A stretch of 64,000 bases of DNA, taken from Gemmatimonadota bacterium (GTDB lineage Bacteria; Gemmatimonadota; Gemmatimonadetes; Gemmatimonadales; Gemmatimonadaceae). The stretch lies in NCBI GenBank assembly GCA_021324775.1, contig JAJPIM010000030.1:115810-179809 (forward strand), in the 5' to 3' direction. Positions 33,848 through 43,800 of this stretch are shown here, one piece after another (positions within the stretch are counted from its first letter, which is position 1; the number at the start of each line of letters is the position of its first letter). Made by a program: the position numbers and the translations under genes. The notes under the pieces were generated by a model that made no database searches, had not been told where the DNA came from, and saw nothing but the letters and a program-made list of their open reading frames with translations.

Positions 33848-35275
33848 GTGCTGGAGAGTGCCGACGGGGTGACTCGAACACCAGGCCATCGGTTTAGCAA
33901 ACCGCTCTATCCACCTGAGCTACGGGGACGAAGTGACCCCCTGTTTCGTGGTCACCCCAAGGGACTCTTCTACCTCGCGTTCACCGAAGCGTGGGAGCGA
34001 TTCTCCTATTACGGAATGACGGCGCTGTTGGCGCTGTACATGATCGACCAGCTGTTGTTGCCCGGACACGTCGGAAATGTCGCCGGGTTTCAGGCGCTTC
34101 GTCACTCGCTCGAGTTCTTCGCCGGGCCGCTGTCGAACCAGGCGCTCGCGGCCCGCGTCGTTGGGCTCTATACCGGATTCGTGTACTTCACGCCCCTGCT
34201 CGGCGGCCTGATCGCGGATCGCTGGATCGGCCAGCGCAACGCGGTGGTGATCGGCGCCGTGTCGATGAGTGCAGGCCACCTGGCGATGACCTTTGATCGG
34301 GCATTTCTGCCCGCCCTGCTCATGCTCGTGGTAGGATCAGGCTTTCTCAAGGGCAACATCTCGGCCCAGGTGGGTGCGCTCTATCCACCAGACGACGAAG
34401 CGCGCCGCAATCACGGGTTCGTCATCTTCAGCACCGGCATCAATGTCGGCTCAGTGCTCGGACCGTTGCTCTGCGGCCTGCTCGCACAGGTCTATGGGTG
34501 GAGCTACGGCTTCGGCATCGCCGCCGTGTTCATGATGTTCGGCCTCGTGACCTATCTCCATGGCTACCGGTATCTGCCGGCAAGGGTGGATCCCCCGGCG
34601 TCTGAGAGCAGCCGGCTTACCCGCGCCGACTGGCACATCATCGCCGTGCTCGGTGCGGTGACGGCACTGAGTGTCTTTCAATCGACGGCCTATTATCAAC
34701 TCTTCAACGTCTTCCCGGTCTGGATGCAGCAGCGTGTTCAGCCGACAGTTGCCGGTTTCCATGTGCCGATCCCGTGGTACATCGCGCTCAATTCGTTCAC
34801 CTGCATCGTCTTGGTGCCGCCGCTCCTCTGGGCCTGGCGGCAGCAGGCGTCCCGGGGTGGTGAGCCGGACGACGTCACAAAGATCGGAATAGGCGCGTGG
34901 CTCGCGGCAGGGAGCAATCTGATTCTGGCGGCCGCGAGCGTCCGGCCCGGTGACGCACTCGTCAACCCGGTCTGGCCGATCCTGTACTCGGCGACACTGG
35001 GCGTGGCATTCCTCTATCAGTGGCCGACGCTCTTAGCGCTGGTGTCACGAGCCGCCCCGGCGATCGTGAACTCGACCATGATGGGGATCGTGTTCATGAG
35101 CCTGTTCGTGTCGAACATCCTGATCGGATGGATCGGCGGGTACTACGAACGGATGAGCCCCGCGAGGTTCTGGGGCATTGACGTCGTGATTGCCGCGGCG
35201 GGCGGGCTGCTGCTCCTGTTGTTCGGGCGACGCCTGACGCGAGCGCTTCGGACCCCGTATTCGGAACGCAAATGA
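33848..35275 (+). CDS. POT/PTR family proton-dependent oligopeptide transporter
   Basis: Up to 475 residues with about 12-14 TM helices. The family signature is TEAWERFSYYGMTALL (ExxERFxYY), with GGLIADRWIGQRN, GSGFLKGNISAQVG and later FNVFPVWMQQRV. It imports di- and tripeptides with protons. The start is odd: the only start codons in frame are GTG at 33848 or 33869 (or a CTG at 33941), and both GTGs lie inside a tRNA-like sequence on the opposite strand. So the first ~30 residues (SADGVTRTPGHRFSKPLYPP) are the antisense of that relic and unlike the usual POT N-terminus. The conserved protein begins around HPKGLFYLAF. Confidence 0.85.
   Translation: MLESADGVTRTPGHRFSKPLYPPELRGRSDPLFRGHPKGLFYLAFTEAWERFSYYGMTALLALYMIDQLLLPGHVGNVAGFQALRHSLEFFAGPLSNQALAARVVGLYTGFVYFTPLLGGLIADRWIGQRNAVVIGAVSMSAGHLAMTFDRAFLPALLMLVVGSGFLKGNISAQVGALYPPDDEARRNHGFVIFSTGINVGSVLGPLLCGLLAQVYGWSYGFGIAAVFMMFGLVTYLHGYRYLPARVDPPASESSRLTRADWHIIAVLGAVTALSVFQSTAYYQLFNVFPVWMQQRVQPTVAGFHVPIPWYIALNSFTCIVLVPPLLWAWRQQASRGGEPDDVTKIGIGAWLAAGSNLILAAASVRPGDALVNPVWPILYSATLGVAFLYQWPTLLALVSRAAPAIVNSTMMGIVFMSLFVSNILIGWIGGYYERMSPARFWGIDVVIAAAGGLLLLLFGRRLTRALRTPYSERK
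33857..33929 (-). tRNA. tRNA-like relic (loop reads GCT)
   Basis: The minus strand reads GTCCCCG, TA, a D-arm GCTC-AGGTGGATA-GAGC, GGTTTGCTAAACC, and a T-arm with TTCGAGT. It is close to class I tRNAs such as arginine tRNAs. The acceptor arms pair at only five of seven positions, the anticodon arm is 2-3 bases too short for a 5-base stem and 7-base loop, and a GCT (Ser) anticodon would need a long variable arm that is missing. I consider it a degenerate copy rather than a working tRNA. It overlaps the POT 5' end. Confidence 0.4.
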
Positions 35276-35310
35276 CCGGCTGGCTCGCGGCAGTAGTGAG
35301 CGCGACACGC

Positions 35311-35347
35311 TGGAGGAGTGATCCGGGGTGACTCGAACACGAGGTCC
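35311..35347. repeat. Second copy of the tRNA T-arm/3'-end sequence
   Basis: CGGGGTGACTCGAACAC at 35324-35340 repeats 33865-33881 exactly, and the flanks (CTGGAG.AGTG before, AGG.CC after) also match. The two copies bracket the POT gene in the same orientation. Confidence 0.75.
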
Positions 35348-35408
35348 GCCCACGCGATCGTCGCTGGCTTATTCGCCGTGACGCGGGCGTGATTAGCACT
35401 AACTACGG

Positions 35409-36635
35409 CTAGGGCCCGAACACCGCGCCGTGCGGCATCGCCATCCCGATGACGCCGTTCGGCCAGCTCGCGCGCCTGAAGCTCACGCCCGGTGACGTCG
35501 CCCCGGAGTCTTTGAAGTTCGTGTCCCACGCCAGCCGGCCGGTCATCGCATCGAAATGCATGATTTTGACCACCGATTGGCCGTCGCCCTGGTCCGTGAC
35601 GACGATCCGGTCACTCCCGGGATCGACTGACGCCCAATGCGGAAAGAACGTTGTGTCGGTTGGGAATGAAGCGACCTCCTTGGGGTGCGCTGGGTCGGCG
35701 ATGTCGATGGTCGCGTAGCGGTGCGCATACGCGATGGGCATGACCATATAGTGGCGGATGATCACCGGCACCGAGCAGCCGAAGTTTCGCGGATTCGCCT
35801 GCGACATTGCCATCACCCGCTCGATCTTCGGCGTGCCGGCAAGCCCGGTGATGTGGAAGAACCCACAGTGGTAGCTATTCATGAAGACGCTGCCGTCGGG
35901 CAGCGCGCGCACCTCGAACGGCATCACATGCGCCGAGTCGCCGGCGACGGCGGGGACTTCCATCGTCTTGAGGAGTGACAGGTCGGAGAGCCGCCATATC
36001 TGGATCACGTTCGCAGTGATCTCCCCGTCCATCGGCGCACTGGTGGTCACGATGCGGTCGGCGCCCGGGACTACGGCTAATGCGTAGGTGCGGATCCTCG
36101 CGCCCGGGAAGGCGGAGTCTCGCGACCACCCGACCCGCACAAGTCTGCCGTCACCATCGAACTCGGCCAACCCGCCGGGCGCGCCGGTGATTGTCGAATC
36201 GCCGAACTGCACCGTGGCCATCACGTGGCCGTTTGCGAGCCGGGCGAAGGAGTGGAGCTTCCGGCCGTTCGGGACACTCGCCAGCCGTCCGGCCAGGCGC
36301 GGGGATGTGCGCTCGCTGAGATCGAAGAGGAAGGACTTGTCGCCGCTGTAGTCGTTTGCGAAGAGGAAGCCCGTACCCGGCATTGAGAACTCGGTGTGGT
36401 GGGGCATGCGACCGTTCGAGTCCACCGTGATCGCGGCGAGCACGGCGCCATAGCGTGAGCTCGATGGATCGGCGTCGAGTACGGTCATCATATCGAGGCC
36501 GCGGATCGTATCGTTGCCGGTGCCAGCCCACGCGTAGATGTGGCGCGAGGGACCGGACGCCGCCGATCGTGGCGCTTCACGACACGCCACAAGAAGGATC
36601 GCGAGCAAGCCTGCCGGGATACTCGGACGACCCAT
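35409..36635 (-). CDS. Lipoprotein, selenium-binding-protein/YVTN-like beta-propeller
   Basis: 408 residues. The lipoprotein signal MGRPSIPAGLLAILLVAC places the lipidated Cys at 18. The rest is a repetitive beta-propeller with phrases such as PHHTEFSMPGTGFLFANDYS, HSFARLANGHVMATVQFG, MPFEVRALPDGSVFMNSY and FFPHWASVDPGSDRIVVTDQ, which resemble SBP56/methanethiol-oxidase-like and 6-phosphogluconolactonase-type propellers. Enzymatic function is not evident. GGAGG eight bases upstream supports the ATG at 36635 over the upstream frame to 36689. Likely periplasmic. Divergent from the M28 peptidase. Confidence 0.7.
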   Translation of the reverse strand: MGRPSIPAGLLAILLVACREAPRSAASGPSRHIYAWAGTGNDTIRGLDMMTVLDADPSSSRYGAVLAAITVDSNGRMPHHTEFSMPGTGFLFANDYSGDKSFLFDLSERTSPRLAGRLASVPNGRKLHSFARLANGHVMATVQFGDSTITGAPGGLAEFDGDGRLVRVGWSRDSAFPGARIRTYALAVVPGADRIVTTSAPMDGEITANVIQIWRLSDLSLLKTMEVPAVAGDSAHVMPFEVRALPDGSVFMNSYHCGFFHITGLAGTPKIERVMAMSQANPRNFGCSVPVIIRHYMVMPIAYAHRYATIDIADPAHPKEVASFPTDTTFFPHWASVDPGSDRIVVTDQGDGQSVVKIMHFDAMTGRLAWDTNFKDSGATSPGVSFRRASWPNGVIGMAMPHGAVFGP

Positions 36636-36982
36636 CACGCATTCCTCCCGGGTGTTTGCAGACGACCAGACAAGGTCTGCGACTAGCAACGGACCATGAA
36701 CGCCGCGGCCGTGATGGGCAGCCGGTGGCGTTGCGGGCTAGCACCAGCTTGCGCGCGACTTGTACGGCCCGCAAGACCCCGTACCTTCTAAATCGTCATC
36801 GAGGCGTTTTTCACGTCAGGCCCCGTTTTCGGCAACGCTCCACGGTCGCCGCGCCTCACGGTACCTCGATGGGCGCGGGGCTCAACGATCTCGCGCGCCG
36901 TTCAGTATCTTTTTCGGCGCAATGTCCTCACACTGGCCCGAATCGGCGGCCTGATCCGCGTACCCTCATACTCGACACTCAG
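36636..36982. other. Divergent intergenic region
   Basis: About 350 bases between the propeller lipoprotein and the M28 peptidase. No supported gene. The frame of the M28 gene is open through most of it, but its residues look non-coding. Confidence 0.35.
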
Positions 36983-38725
36983 ATGTCCCAACGACGCGTG
37001 CCGGCGATTGTTGTCGCCCTGGCTTCGGTACTCTGGGGCGCCTGCGGCGGCCATTCGGCTTCGCCCAGCACGAACCCGCGACCCGCAGCCGGTGCCGCAG
37101 CCGGTGCCGCAGCCGGTGCCGCAGCCGAGCCCGCGATCAGTGCGGCCGATCTCCGCCGGCGTCTGTACGCGTTTTCTGATGACTCGATGCTCGGGCGCGA
37201 GGCCGGCACGCTGGGCAACGTCAAGGGCACGAACTACATCGCCGCGGAAGCTGCAAAACTCGGGCTCCGTCCGGCAGGTGACAGCGGCACGTTCTTCCAG
37301 ACCGTGCCGCTCGTGCTGCACCGGCCCGACCCGGCGTCGAAGCTCATCGCGAATGGGACGCCGCTGATATTGGGCCGCGACTACGTTGTCCTGCCGTCGT
37401 TCGGAGGATTGTTCGGCGCGAGCTTCGAGGCGTCGGGCACACCGGTGATCTATGCGGGGCGGCTCGGCGACTCGGCCGAGAACCTTTCCCCGGATCTCAC
37501 CGCGGGCAAGATCGTCGTCTTCGATGCGCCGTTGGGGCCCGACGGCCGGCCGTCGGGGCAATTGCGCGGGCGCGCTGCACTGGCGCGCTATTCGAATGCC
37601 GCGGCCATCGCAATCGCAGTGCTCGACTACCTGCCGCCGGCCATGGGCCGCCGGCTCTCGCAGCCGCAGACCGAGGTGGCGGGCACCGACGCGCCGGCTG
37701 CGAGCCGGCCGCTCGGGTTGCTGATCACGCGGCGGGCCGCGACGCAGATGCTTGGCGCACCCTTCAACAGCCTGCAGGCCGGGTCGTTGGGCCAGACGAT
37801 CTCCGCCAGCGTGCGCATGCTGGACACGCCCACCCTTGCACCAGCGAGAAATGTCGTCGCGATCTATCCGGGAAGCGATCCGGCGGTGGCGGGCGAATAT
37901 GTCGCCATCGGCGCGCACAACGATCATCTGGGAATCGACGACCACGCGAGCGACCATGACTCGGCACGTGCGGCTCTCATCGAGCGGTGGCGGATGCGGG
38001 GGCTCGACCCGGAAGGGCCAATGCCGACGCCAGCCCAGATCGCGGCCATGCACATCGACGTCGATTCGCTACATCATATCCACCAGGCGCGCCGGGACTC
38101 CATCTTCAACGGCGCCGACGACGATGGGTCGGGATCCGTATCCGCTCTCGAGATCGCGCAGCAGTTCGTAAGAGCGCCGGACCATCCCCGCCGGTCGATC
38201 CTGTTCGTGTGGCACACGGGCGAGGAGAAGGGTCTGCTCGGATCGCAGTATTTCACGGATCATCCGACCGTGTCGCGCGACTCGATCGTCGCGCAGCTCA
38301 ACATGGACATGGTTGGCCGGGGCGATTCGGCGGACATCAAGGGTGGCGGGCCCCGGTATCTCGAACTGGTCGGCTCGCGCCGGCTCTCGACCGAGCTGGG
38401 TGACCTCGTCGAGGCCGTCAACAAGACGGAGCCCATGCCGTTCGTATTCGACTACCAGTTCGACGCCAACGGCCATCCGGAGAACATCTACTGCCGCAGC
38501 GACCACTACGAATACGCGCGTTACGGCATACCGATCGTGTTCTTCACGACGGGGCTACACGAGGATTACCACCAGATCACCGACGAACCGCAGTACATCG
38601 ACTATGACCACATGGCGCGGGTGGACAGGCTGGTCTACGACATCGCGCTGAAACTGGCCGATCTCGACCACCGGGTCGTCGTCGACAAACCCACGCCTGA
38701 CCCGCACGGGCAATGCCGGCAGTAG
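36983..38725 (+). CDS. M28 family metallopeptidase with PA domain, exported
   Basis: 580 residues. A signal peptide/lipobox-like N-terminus (VLWGACGG) precedes an Ala/Gly repeat (AAGA units), then a PA insert around residues 140-270 and the M28 catalytic domain: IGAHNDHLG (His/Asp ligand), NGADDDGSG (Asp), HTGEEKGLLGS (Glu-Glu), NMDMVGRG (Asp), and HEDYHQITD (His). All zinc positions appear present. An insert with DDHASDHDSARAALIERWR separates the first two ligands. It should be a periplasmic or lipid-anchored aminopeptidase. ATG 36983. A purine-rich tract follows the stop. Confidence 0.9.
   Translation: MSQRRVPAIVVALASVLWGACGGHSASPSTNPRPAAGAAAGAAAGAAAEPAISAADLRRRLYAFSDDSMLGREAGTLGNVKGTNYIAAEAAKLGLRPAGDSGTFFQTVPLVLHRPDPASKLIANGTPLILGRDYVVLPSFGGLFGASFEASGTPVIYAGRLGDSAENLSPDLTAGKIVVFDAPLGPDGRPSGQLRGRAALARYSNAAAIAIAVLDYLPPAMGRRLSQPQTEVAGTDAPAASRPLGLLITRRAATQMLGAPFNSLQAGSLGQTISASVRMLDTPTLAPARNVVAIYPGSDPAVAGEYVAIGAHNDHLGIDDHASDHDSARAALIERWRMRGLDPEGPMPTPAQIAAMHIDVDSLHHIHQARRDSIFNGADDDGSGSVSALEIAQQFVRAPDHPRRSILFVWHTGEEKGLLGSQYFTDHPTVSRDSIVAQLNMDMVGRGDSADIKGGGPRYLELVGSRRLSTELGDLVEAVNKTEPMPFVFDYQFDANGHPENIYCRSDHYEYARYGIPIVFFTTGLHEDYHQITDEPQYIDYDHMARVDRLVYDIALKLADLDHRVVVDKPTPDPHGQCRQ
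37085..37132 (+). repeat. 12-base coding microsatellite
   Basis: GCAGCCGGTGCC three times exactly plus a diverged fourth unit, encoding the Ala-Ala-Gly-Ala linker of the M28 peptidase. Unit gain or loss would keep the frame. Confidence 0.85.
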
Positions 38726-38763
38726 GAGATAGAGAGGAGCGACACAGAAAGGAGAAAGGAGAC
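38722..38763 (+). repeat. Purine-rich GGAGAAA tract, copy C
   Basis: AGTAGGAGATAGAGAGGAGC, then ACACAGAAAGGAGAAAGGAG, at the M28 stop codon, between converging genes. Confidence 0.65.
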
Positions 38764-38814
38764 ACTGAGCTTGGGCGCCCGGGCATGCACTGAGTGCCAG
38801 GTCGCCCACGCGGA

Positions 38815-39264
38815 CTACCTCACGGTCTCTCGCAGCGACCGGATTCGCTCGAGGTTCTCGTCCGCGCCCTGGGCCTGCTCTTCCACCATGTCGTGGATCG
38901 CCTCCGGTAGCGGCTTGGCGAGCGCGCTCCGATAGTGCTTCGCGGCGATCACCTCCCCTCGCTCGATTTCGGCGAGGATGGCTGCATTTCCGCTGGTGAG
39001 CGCCGCGCGGAGCTGAATCCATCCGCGGTGCATGCGGGCGGTGGGGTGGCCGTGTTCGGCGGGATGGGCGCCGAGGTGCTGGATCGCGGTGTAAAGGTCG
39101 GCGGCCGCCTCGTCGATCCGCTGGATCCGCGACTGGCAGAAGGCGATGACGTCGTCGTTGTCGATTTCCGTGATCGCGGTACGGAATCCATCGAGTCCGT
39201 CGTAGCAGGTTTCGAGCAACTCGTTGAGAACCCCCGCTACTTCGGCGTTAGACATCGGCGCCAT
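38815..39264 (-). CDS. PA2169-family four-helix-bundle protein (DUF2383)
   Basis: 149 residues, almost all helical, with the ferritin-like pattern of the PA2169/DUF2383 family: LNELLETCYDGLDGFRTA, then long helices with ARMHRGWIQLRAAL and IERGEVIAAKHYRSAL, ending in a helix with VEEQAQGADENLERI. Family members are of unknown function, often stress-linked; metal-binding residues are not certain here. The ATG at 39264 overlaps the stop of the outer-membrane-factor gene (TGATG), so it is translated as the fourth gene of the efflux operon. An alternative ATG is at 39255. Confidence 0.85.
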   Translation of the reverse strand: MAPMSNAEVAGVLNELLETCYDGLDGFRTAITEIDNDDVIAFCQSRIQRIDEAAADLYTAIQHLGAHPAEHGHPTARMHRGWIQLRAALTSGNAAILAEIERGEVIAAKHYRSALAKPLPEAIHDMVEEQAQGADENLERIRSLRETVR

Positions 39265-40889
39265 CAGTGCGCCGCCGGGGGTGTGATGCTCCCCGGGTGG
39301 GGCCATCCGCCACCCAGCGACTGATAGAGGCTCACGACGCCGGCCAGCGCCTCGAACTCGGCAGCCACGAGCGACTGTTCGGCTGTGAAGAGGCTGCGCT
39401 GGGCAGTGAGCACATCCAGGTATGGAGCGTAGCCGGCGTCGTACTTGTCCTTGGACAGGCGGTAGGCGATGCGCAGCGCCTGCACCTGCGTCTGCAGGGC
39501 CACCGTCTGGCGGCGGTCGCTCTGGACTTCCGCGAGCGAATTGTTCACGTCGTGGAGCGCGGTCAGGACGGTCTTCTCGTACGTGTTGCGTGCTTCGACG
39601 ACACGCGCTTCGGCGGCGTGCTGGTTGCTGGCGAGCGCACCGAAGTCGAAGACCGGGATCGAGACGCCGGCGTAGATCTGATAGAGCTGGGTATTCGGCT
39701 GGAAGAACTGGCCCTGCGGGATGTAATTGGTGGAGGAGAAATTCTCGAACCCCCAGTAGCCATTGACGGAGAACTTTGGCAGGCGGGCATCGAGGGCGGC
39801 GCCCACACCAGCGGTCGCCGACCGCAGGAGGGCTTCGGCCTGGAGCACGTCCGGGCGACGGTCGAGGAGCTGCGGCGGGACGCCGACGGGCAGGTCCACG
39901 GCACTCAGCACTTCGTTGAGCGGCCGGCCGCGCGGAATCGGTCCCGACTGTTGTCCGAGGAGAAGGCTGAGCTGGTTCTCCTGCTGGGCGACAAGTTTCT
40001 CGTAATTGGCGACGGATGCCGCGGCGTCGCCGACATCGCCCTGGAACTGGCGAAGGTCGAGCTCTGCGATGGCGCCCCGGTCGAATTTCGCCTGGGAGAG
40101 CCGGTACGTCTCCTGGCGGGAGGCGAGCGTGTTCCTGGCGATCTCGAGATCGAGGTCGAGCTGGCGCAGCTCGAGATAGGCGGTGACGACGTTGCCGACG
40201 AGGGTGAGGACGACGAATCGGCGGCTGTCTTCCTGTGCGAGCAGATTGGCGCGGGCTTCGGTGCGGGTGTTGCGGAGCCGGCCCCAGAAGTCGAGCTCCC
40301 ACGAGACATTGGCCAGCGCCTCGAGATAATTCTGCGCGGGGATGGTGAACGTCGAGGTCGTCCCCGCTGGGCCGGGCAGCGAGATGTTTCCGAAATTCTG
40401 TTTTTGCCGCCCGGACTGGCCGGTGAGCGTGAACGACGGAAAGAGATTGGCGGTCGCGAAACCGAGGTCGCCACGGAATTCCTCGACCGTCGCGGCCGCG
40501 ATCCGCACGTCCCGGTTGTTGTTGATCGCGGTGATCACGAGCTGCTTGAGCACCGTATCCTGAAACAGGTCGAACCACGACAGATTGGCGGCGGTGTCCG
40601 CGAGCTGGAAGCTGGGGCGTGCGAGCGGGTGGACTTCCGCGGCCGACTCCGACTCCGCCGTGTCGTGCCTGCGGGCCGCCATCGAGTCGCGGCTCGCCGC
40701 CAGGGCGGCGTAGGCCGAGTCGAGTGAGTCCGCGCCGGCGGATGGGGCGCGGTAGGCGGCGGGGGGCGCCACATCCGGGCGGTGGTACCCCGGACCGATC
40801 GCGCATCCAGCCGCGAGCACCACGGCACACAGCACGGATGCCGGCGCAAACAGCGAGCGCTTCATCGAGCGCGTCGTCGAGCGGTTCAT
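39264..40889 (-). CDS. Outer-membrane efflux lipoprotein (OprM/NodT family)
   Basis: 541 residues. Lipoprotein signal ending VVLAAGC (Cys ~29), then CAIGPGYHRPDVAPP, the usual OprM/NodT start. Two OEP repeats follow: the first with WFDLFQDTVLKQLVITAINNNRDV, the second with DVLQAEALLRSATAGVGAALDARLPKF. It forms the TolC-like trimeric channel that takes drugs from the RND pump across the outer membrane. An insert of about 45 charged residues lies between the first Pro-rich segment and WFDLF (SRDSMAARRHDTAESESAAE). ATG 40889 overlaps the RND stop by a few bases. Third gene of the operon. Confidence 0.92.
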   Translation of the reverse strand: MNRSTTRSMKRSLFAPASVLCAVVLAAGCAIGPGYHRPDVAPPAAYRAPSAGADSLDSAYAALAASRDSMAARRHDTAESESAAEVHPLARPSFQLADTAANLSWFDLFQDTVLKQLVITAINNNRDVRIAAATVEEFRGDLGFATANLFPSFTLTGQSGRQKQNFGNISLPGPAGTTSTFTIPAQNYLEALANVSWELDFWGRLRNTRTEARANLLAQEDSRRFVVLTLVGNVVTAYLELRQLDLDLEIARNTLASRQETYRLSQAKFDRGAIAELDLRQFQGDVGDAAASVANYEKLVAQQENQLSLLLGQQSGPIPRGRPLNEVLSAVDLPVGVPPQLLDRRPDVLQAEALLRSATAGVGAALDARLPKFSVNGYWGFENFSSTNYIPQGQFFQPNTQLYQIYAGVSIPVFDFGALASNQHAAEARVVEARNTYEKTVLTALHDVNNSLAEVQSDRRQTVALQTQVQALRIAYRLSKDKYDAGYAPYLDVLTAQRSLFTAEQSLVAAEFEALAGVVSLYQSLGGGWPHPGSITPPAAH

Positions 40890-40893
40890 CACG

Positions 40894-43800
40894 TCAGTCG
40901 TCTCCGGCTGGTGCCGATGACACGCCCGGGCTGGGGACCAGCACGGGCGCATGGTGCACGCGTGCCGCCATGCGCTCGCTGATTTTCCGCACGAAGATGA
41001 ACAGGTTCGGGATGATGTTGACGCCGAGCAGGGTCGACACCAGCATCCCGGCGAAGACCCCGATCCCGAGCGAGTGGCGCGCCGACGCGCCGGCGCCGGT
41101 GGCGATCACCAGTGGCACGACGCCGAGGATGAAGGCGAAGGACGTCATGAGAATCGGCCGGATACGTTCTCGGCCGGCTTCGACCGCCGCTTCTTCGATC
41201 GATTTGCCGGCGTGGCGCTGCTCGATCGCGAACTCCACCATCAGGATGGCGTTCTTGGCCTCGAGGCCGATCACGACGAGCAATCCGACATCGAAGTACA
41301 GGTCGTTGGGGTGCTGGAGGACGAACAGGCCGAGGAACGCACCGAGGATGCCGAACGGCACGCCGATCATGACCGCGAAGGGTGTGGACCAGCTTTCGTA
41401 CTGTGCGGCCAGGACGAGGAACGCCATCACGAGACCCAGGCCGAAGACGATGCCGCCCTGGCCGGTCGACTGCTGTTCCTGGAAGGATTCGCCGCTGAAC
41501 CCGAAGCCGACGCCCATCGCCGCGTACTTGTCCTTGATGAGTTTCTGGGCCGCGTCGAGCATCTGTCCGGAGCTCTTGCCGGGGCCGGGCACTCCGATCA
41601 CGAGGGCCGACGTGAAGCCGTTGAAGCGGCTGACGACGGTGGGGCCGGCGCGGAAGTTCGTGCGGACCAGTGAGTTGATCGGCACCATCGTACCGGTGGC
41701 GCTCCGGACGTAGAACTTACCGATGTCTTCGGGCCGCTGGCGGAAGGGTGCCTGCGCTTCGACCTGCACGTGGTACGTCTTGCCGTACAGGTTGAAGTCA
41801 TTGACGTAGTCGTACGCGAGCATCGTCTGGAGCGTCGTGAAGACGTCGGTCAGCGAGACGCCGAGCGATTTGACCTTGTCGCGATCGACATCGAGGTAGA
41901 GCTGCTGTGCGTCGGCGCGGATCGTCGTGTTGACGCCCTGCACGTCGCCGGTCTTGTTGAGCTCCTGCGCGAACTGCTGCGCGATGGCGGCGAACTTCCC
42001 GTAGTTGGCGACGCCGCGATCCTGGAGGTTCATCTCCAGGCCCGAGGTGGTGCCGAGCCCGATGATCTCGGGAGCGTTGAAGGCGAAGACGAAGGCTTCG
42101 GGTATCTGGGTAAAGAAGTAGCCGTTGGACGCGCCAAGAAGTCCGTCGATCTGGTCTGCCTTCTTCTTGCGATCCTCCCAGGGTTTCAGCACCGCGAAGA
42201 GGGTGGCGGAACTCGTCTGATTGACGCCCTGGATCAGGCTGAACCCGGACAGCGCGAAGACGTGATCGACGCCGGGCTGGTGCAGCAGGAACTGCTCGAC
42301 CTTGTTCACGACATTGGTCGTCCGCTGCGTCGAGGAGGATCCCGGGAGCTCGACGGCGACGATCATGTAGCCCTTGTCTTCAGTCGGCAGGAATCCCGCG
42401 GGCGTGGTCTTGTACAGCAGGATGATGATACAGACCGCGACCGCCAGCACGCCGACCGCGGCGCCCGAGTACGGCGACACCTTGTGCATCGTCTCGACGT
42501 ACTTCCGGCGTGCCGTGTCGAACGACCGGTTGAACCACCCGAAAAATCCTCCCTGGGGGGCCGTCTTGGCTTCGGTCAGCAGCACCGAGCACAGCGCCGG
42601 CGTCAGCGACAGTGCGACGATCCCCGACAGGACCACCGAGATCACAATTGTCACCGCGAACTGCTTGTACAGGGCTCCCGTGATGCCGCCGATGAAGGCG
42701 ACCGGGATGAAGACGGAGCACAGAACGATGACGATGGCGATCAGCGCGCTGCGCAGTTGGCGGATCGCCCGATCGGCCGCCACGCGTGCCGAGACATGCT
42801 CGTCCTCCATGATGCGCTCGACGTTCTCGATGACGATGATCGCGTCGTCCACCACGATGCCGATGGACAGCACCAATCCGAAGAGCGTGAGGAGATTCAC
42901 CGTGAAGCCGAGGACTGCCATGCCGAAGAAGGTACCGATGATCGATACGGGCACGGCGAGCGCCGGGATGAGTGTCGAGCGCCACTTTTGCAGGAACACG
43001 AACACCACGATCGTCACGAGGATGATCGCGAGGAAGAGCGTGATTTCGACCTCGTGAATCGATGCCGTGATGAACGGCGTCAAATCGAAGCCGTTGATCC
43101 AATGCACGCCGGGCGGAAAGTTCTTCGCCAGCTCGTTCATCCGGGCCACGACGCCGTCTTTTGCCTCGAGGGCGTTTGCGCCCGCTCGCAGGAACACGAT
43201 CAATCCGGCGGTGGGTTTCCCGTTGAGGCGGATGACGTTGTCGTAGCTCTGCGATCCGAGGCGGACCGTGCCGACATCCCGGATTCGGAGCACCGACCCA
43301 TCGGGCCGGGCGCGGAGAATGATGTTGGCGAACTCCTCGGGCGTAGAGAGGCGGCCGACGGCGGTGACGGGGATGGTGAACTGCGTCCCCGGCGGCGCCG
43401 GCTCGCGGCCGATGCGGCCCGAGGGGTTGGTGGTGTTCTGTTCGTTGATCGCGGCGATGACATCGGTCACCGTCAATCCGACGTGCGCGAGGCGGTCGGG
43501 GTCGAGGCTGACGAGCATCGCGAACTGGAGGCCGCCGAATGTCTGTGCCTGTCCGACGCCGGAGACCTGGCTGAGCTCGTCCTGGATGTAGATCCTGGAA
43601 TAATTGCTGAGGGCCGCCGCGTCCCAGCGCGGATCGTCCGATGTCAGCGCGACGCCCATCAGGATGTCGGTCTGCGCCTTGAGCACCGTGATCCCGAGTT
43701 GCTGCGCCTGCTGCGGAATCTGCGGAGTGGCGATCTGCACGCGGTTCTGGACGTCGACGGCCGCGAGGTCGAGGTCGCGCGCGATGTCGAAGTACGCCTG

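Noticed and set aside
33857..35347. A standard integrative element with attL/attR at a tRNA
   Set aside because: No integrase lies between the repeats, the segment is only about 1.5 kb, and the tRNA-like copy is on the wrong side for simple 3'-end integration.
39267..40830. Long frames on both strands overlapping the OprM gene, including a 671-codon minus frame that contains the PA2169 protein at its end
   Set aside because: Only the OprM frame and the last 149 codons of the minus frame show family motifs; the rest is Arg/Pro-rich shadow.
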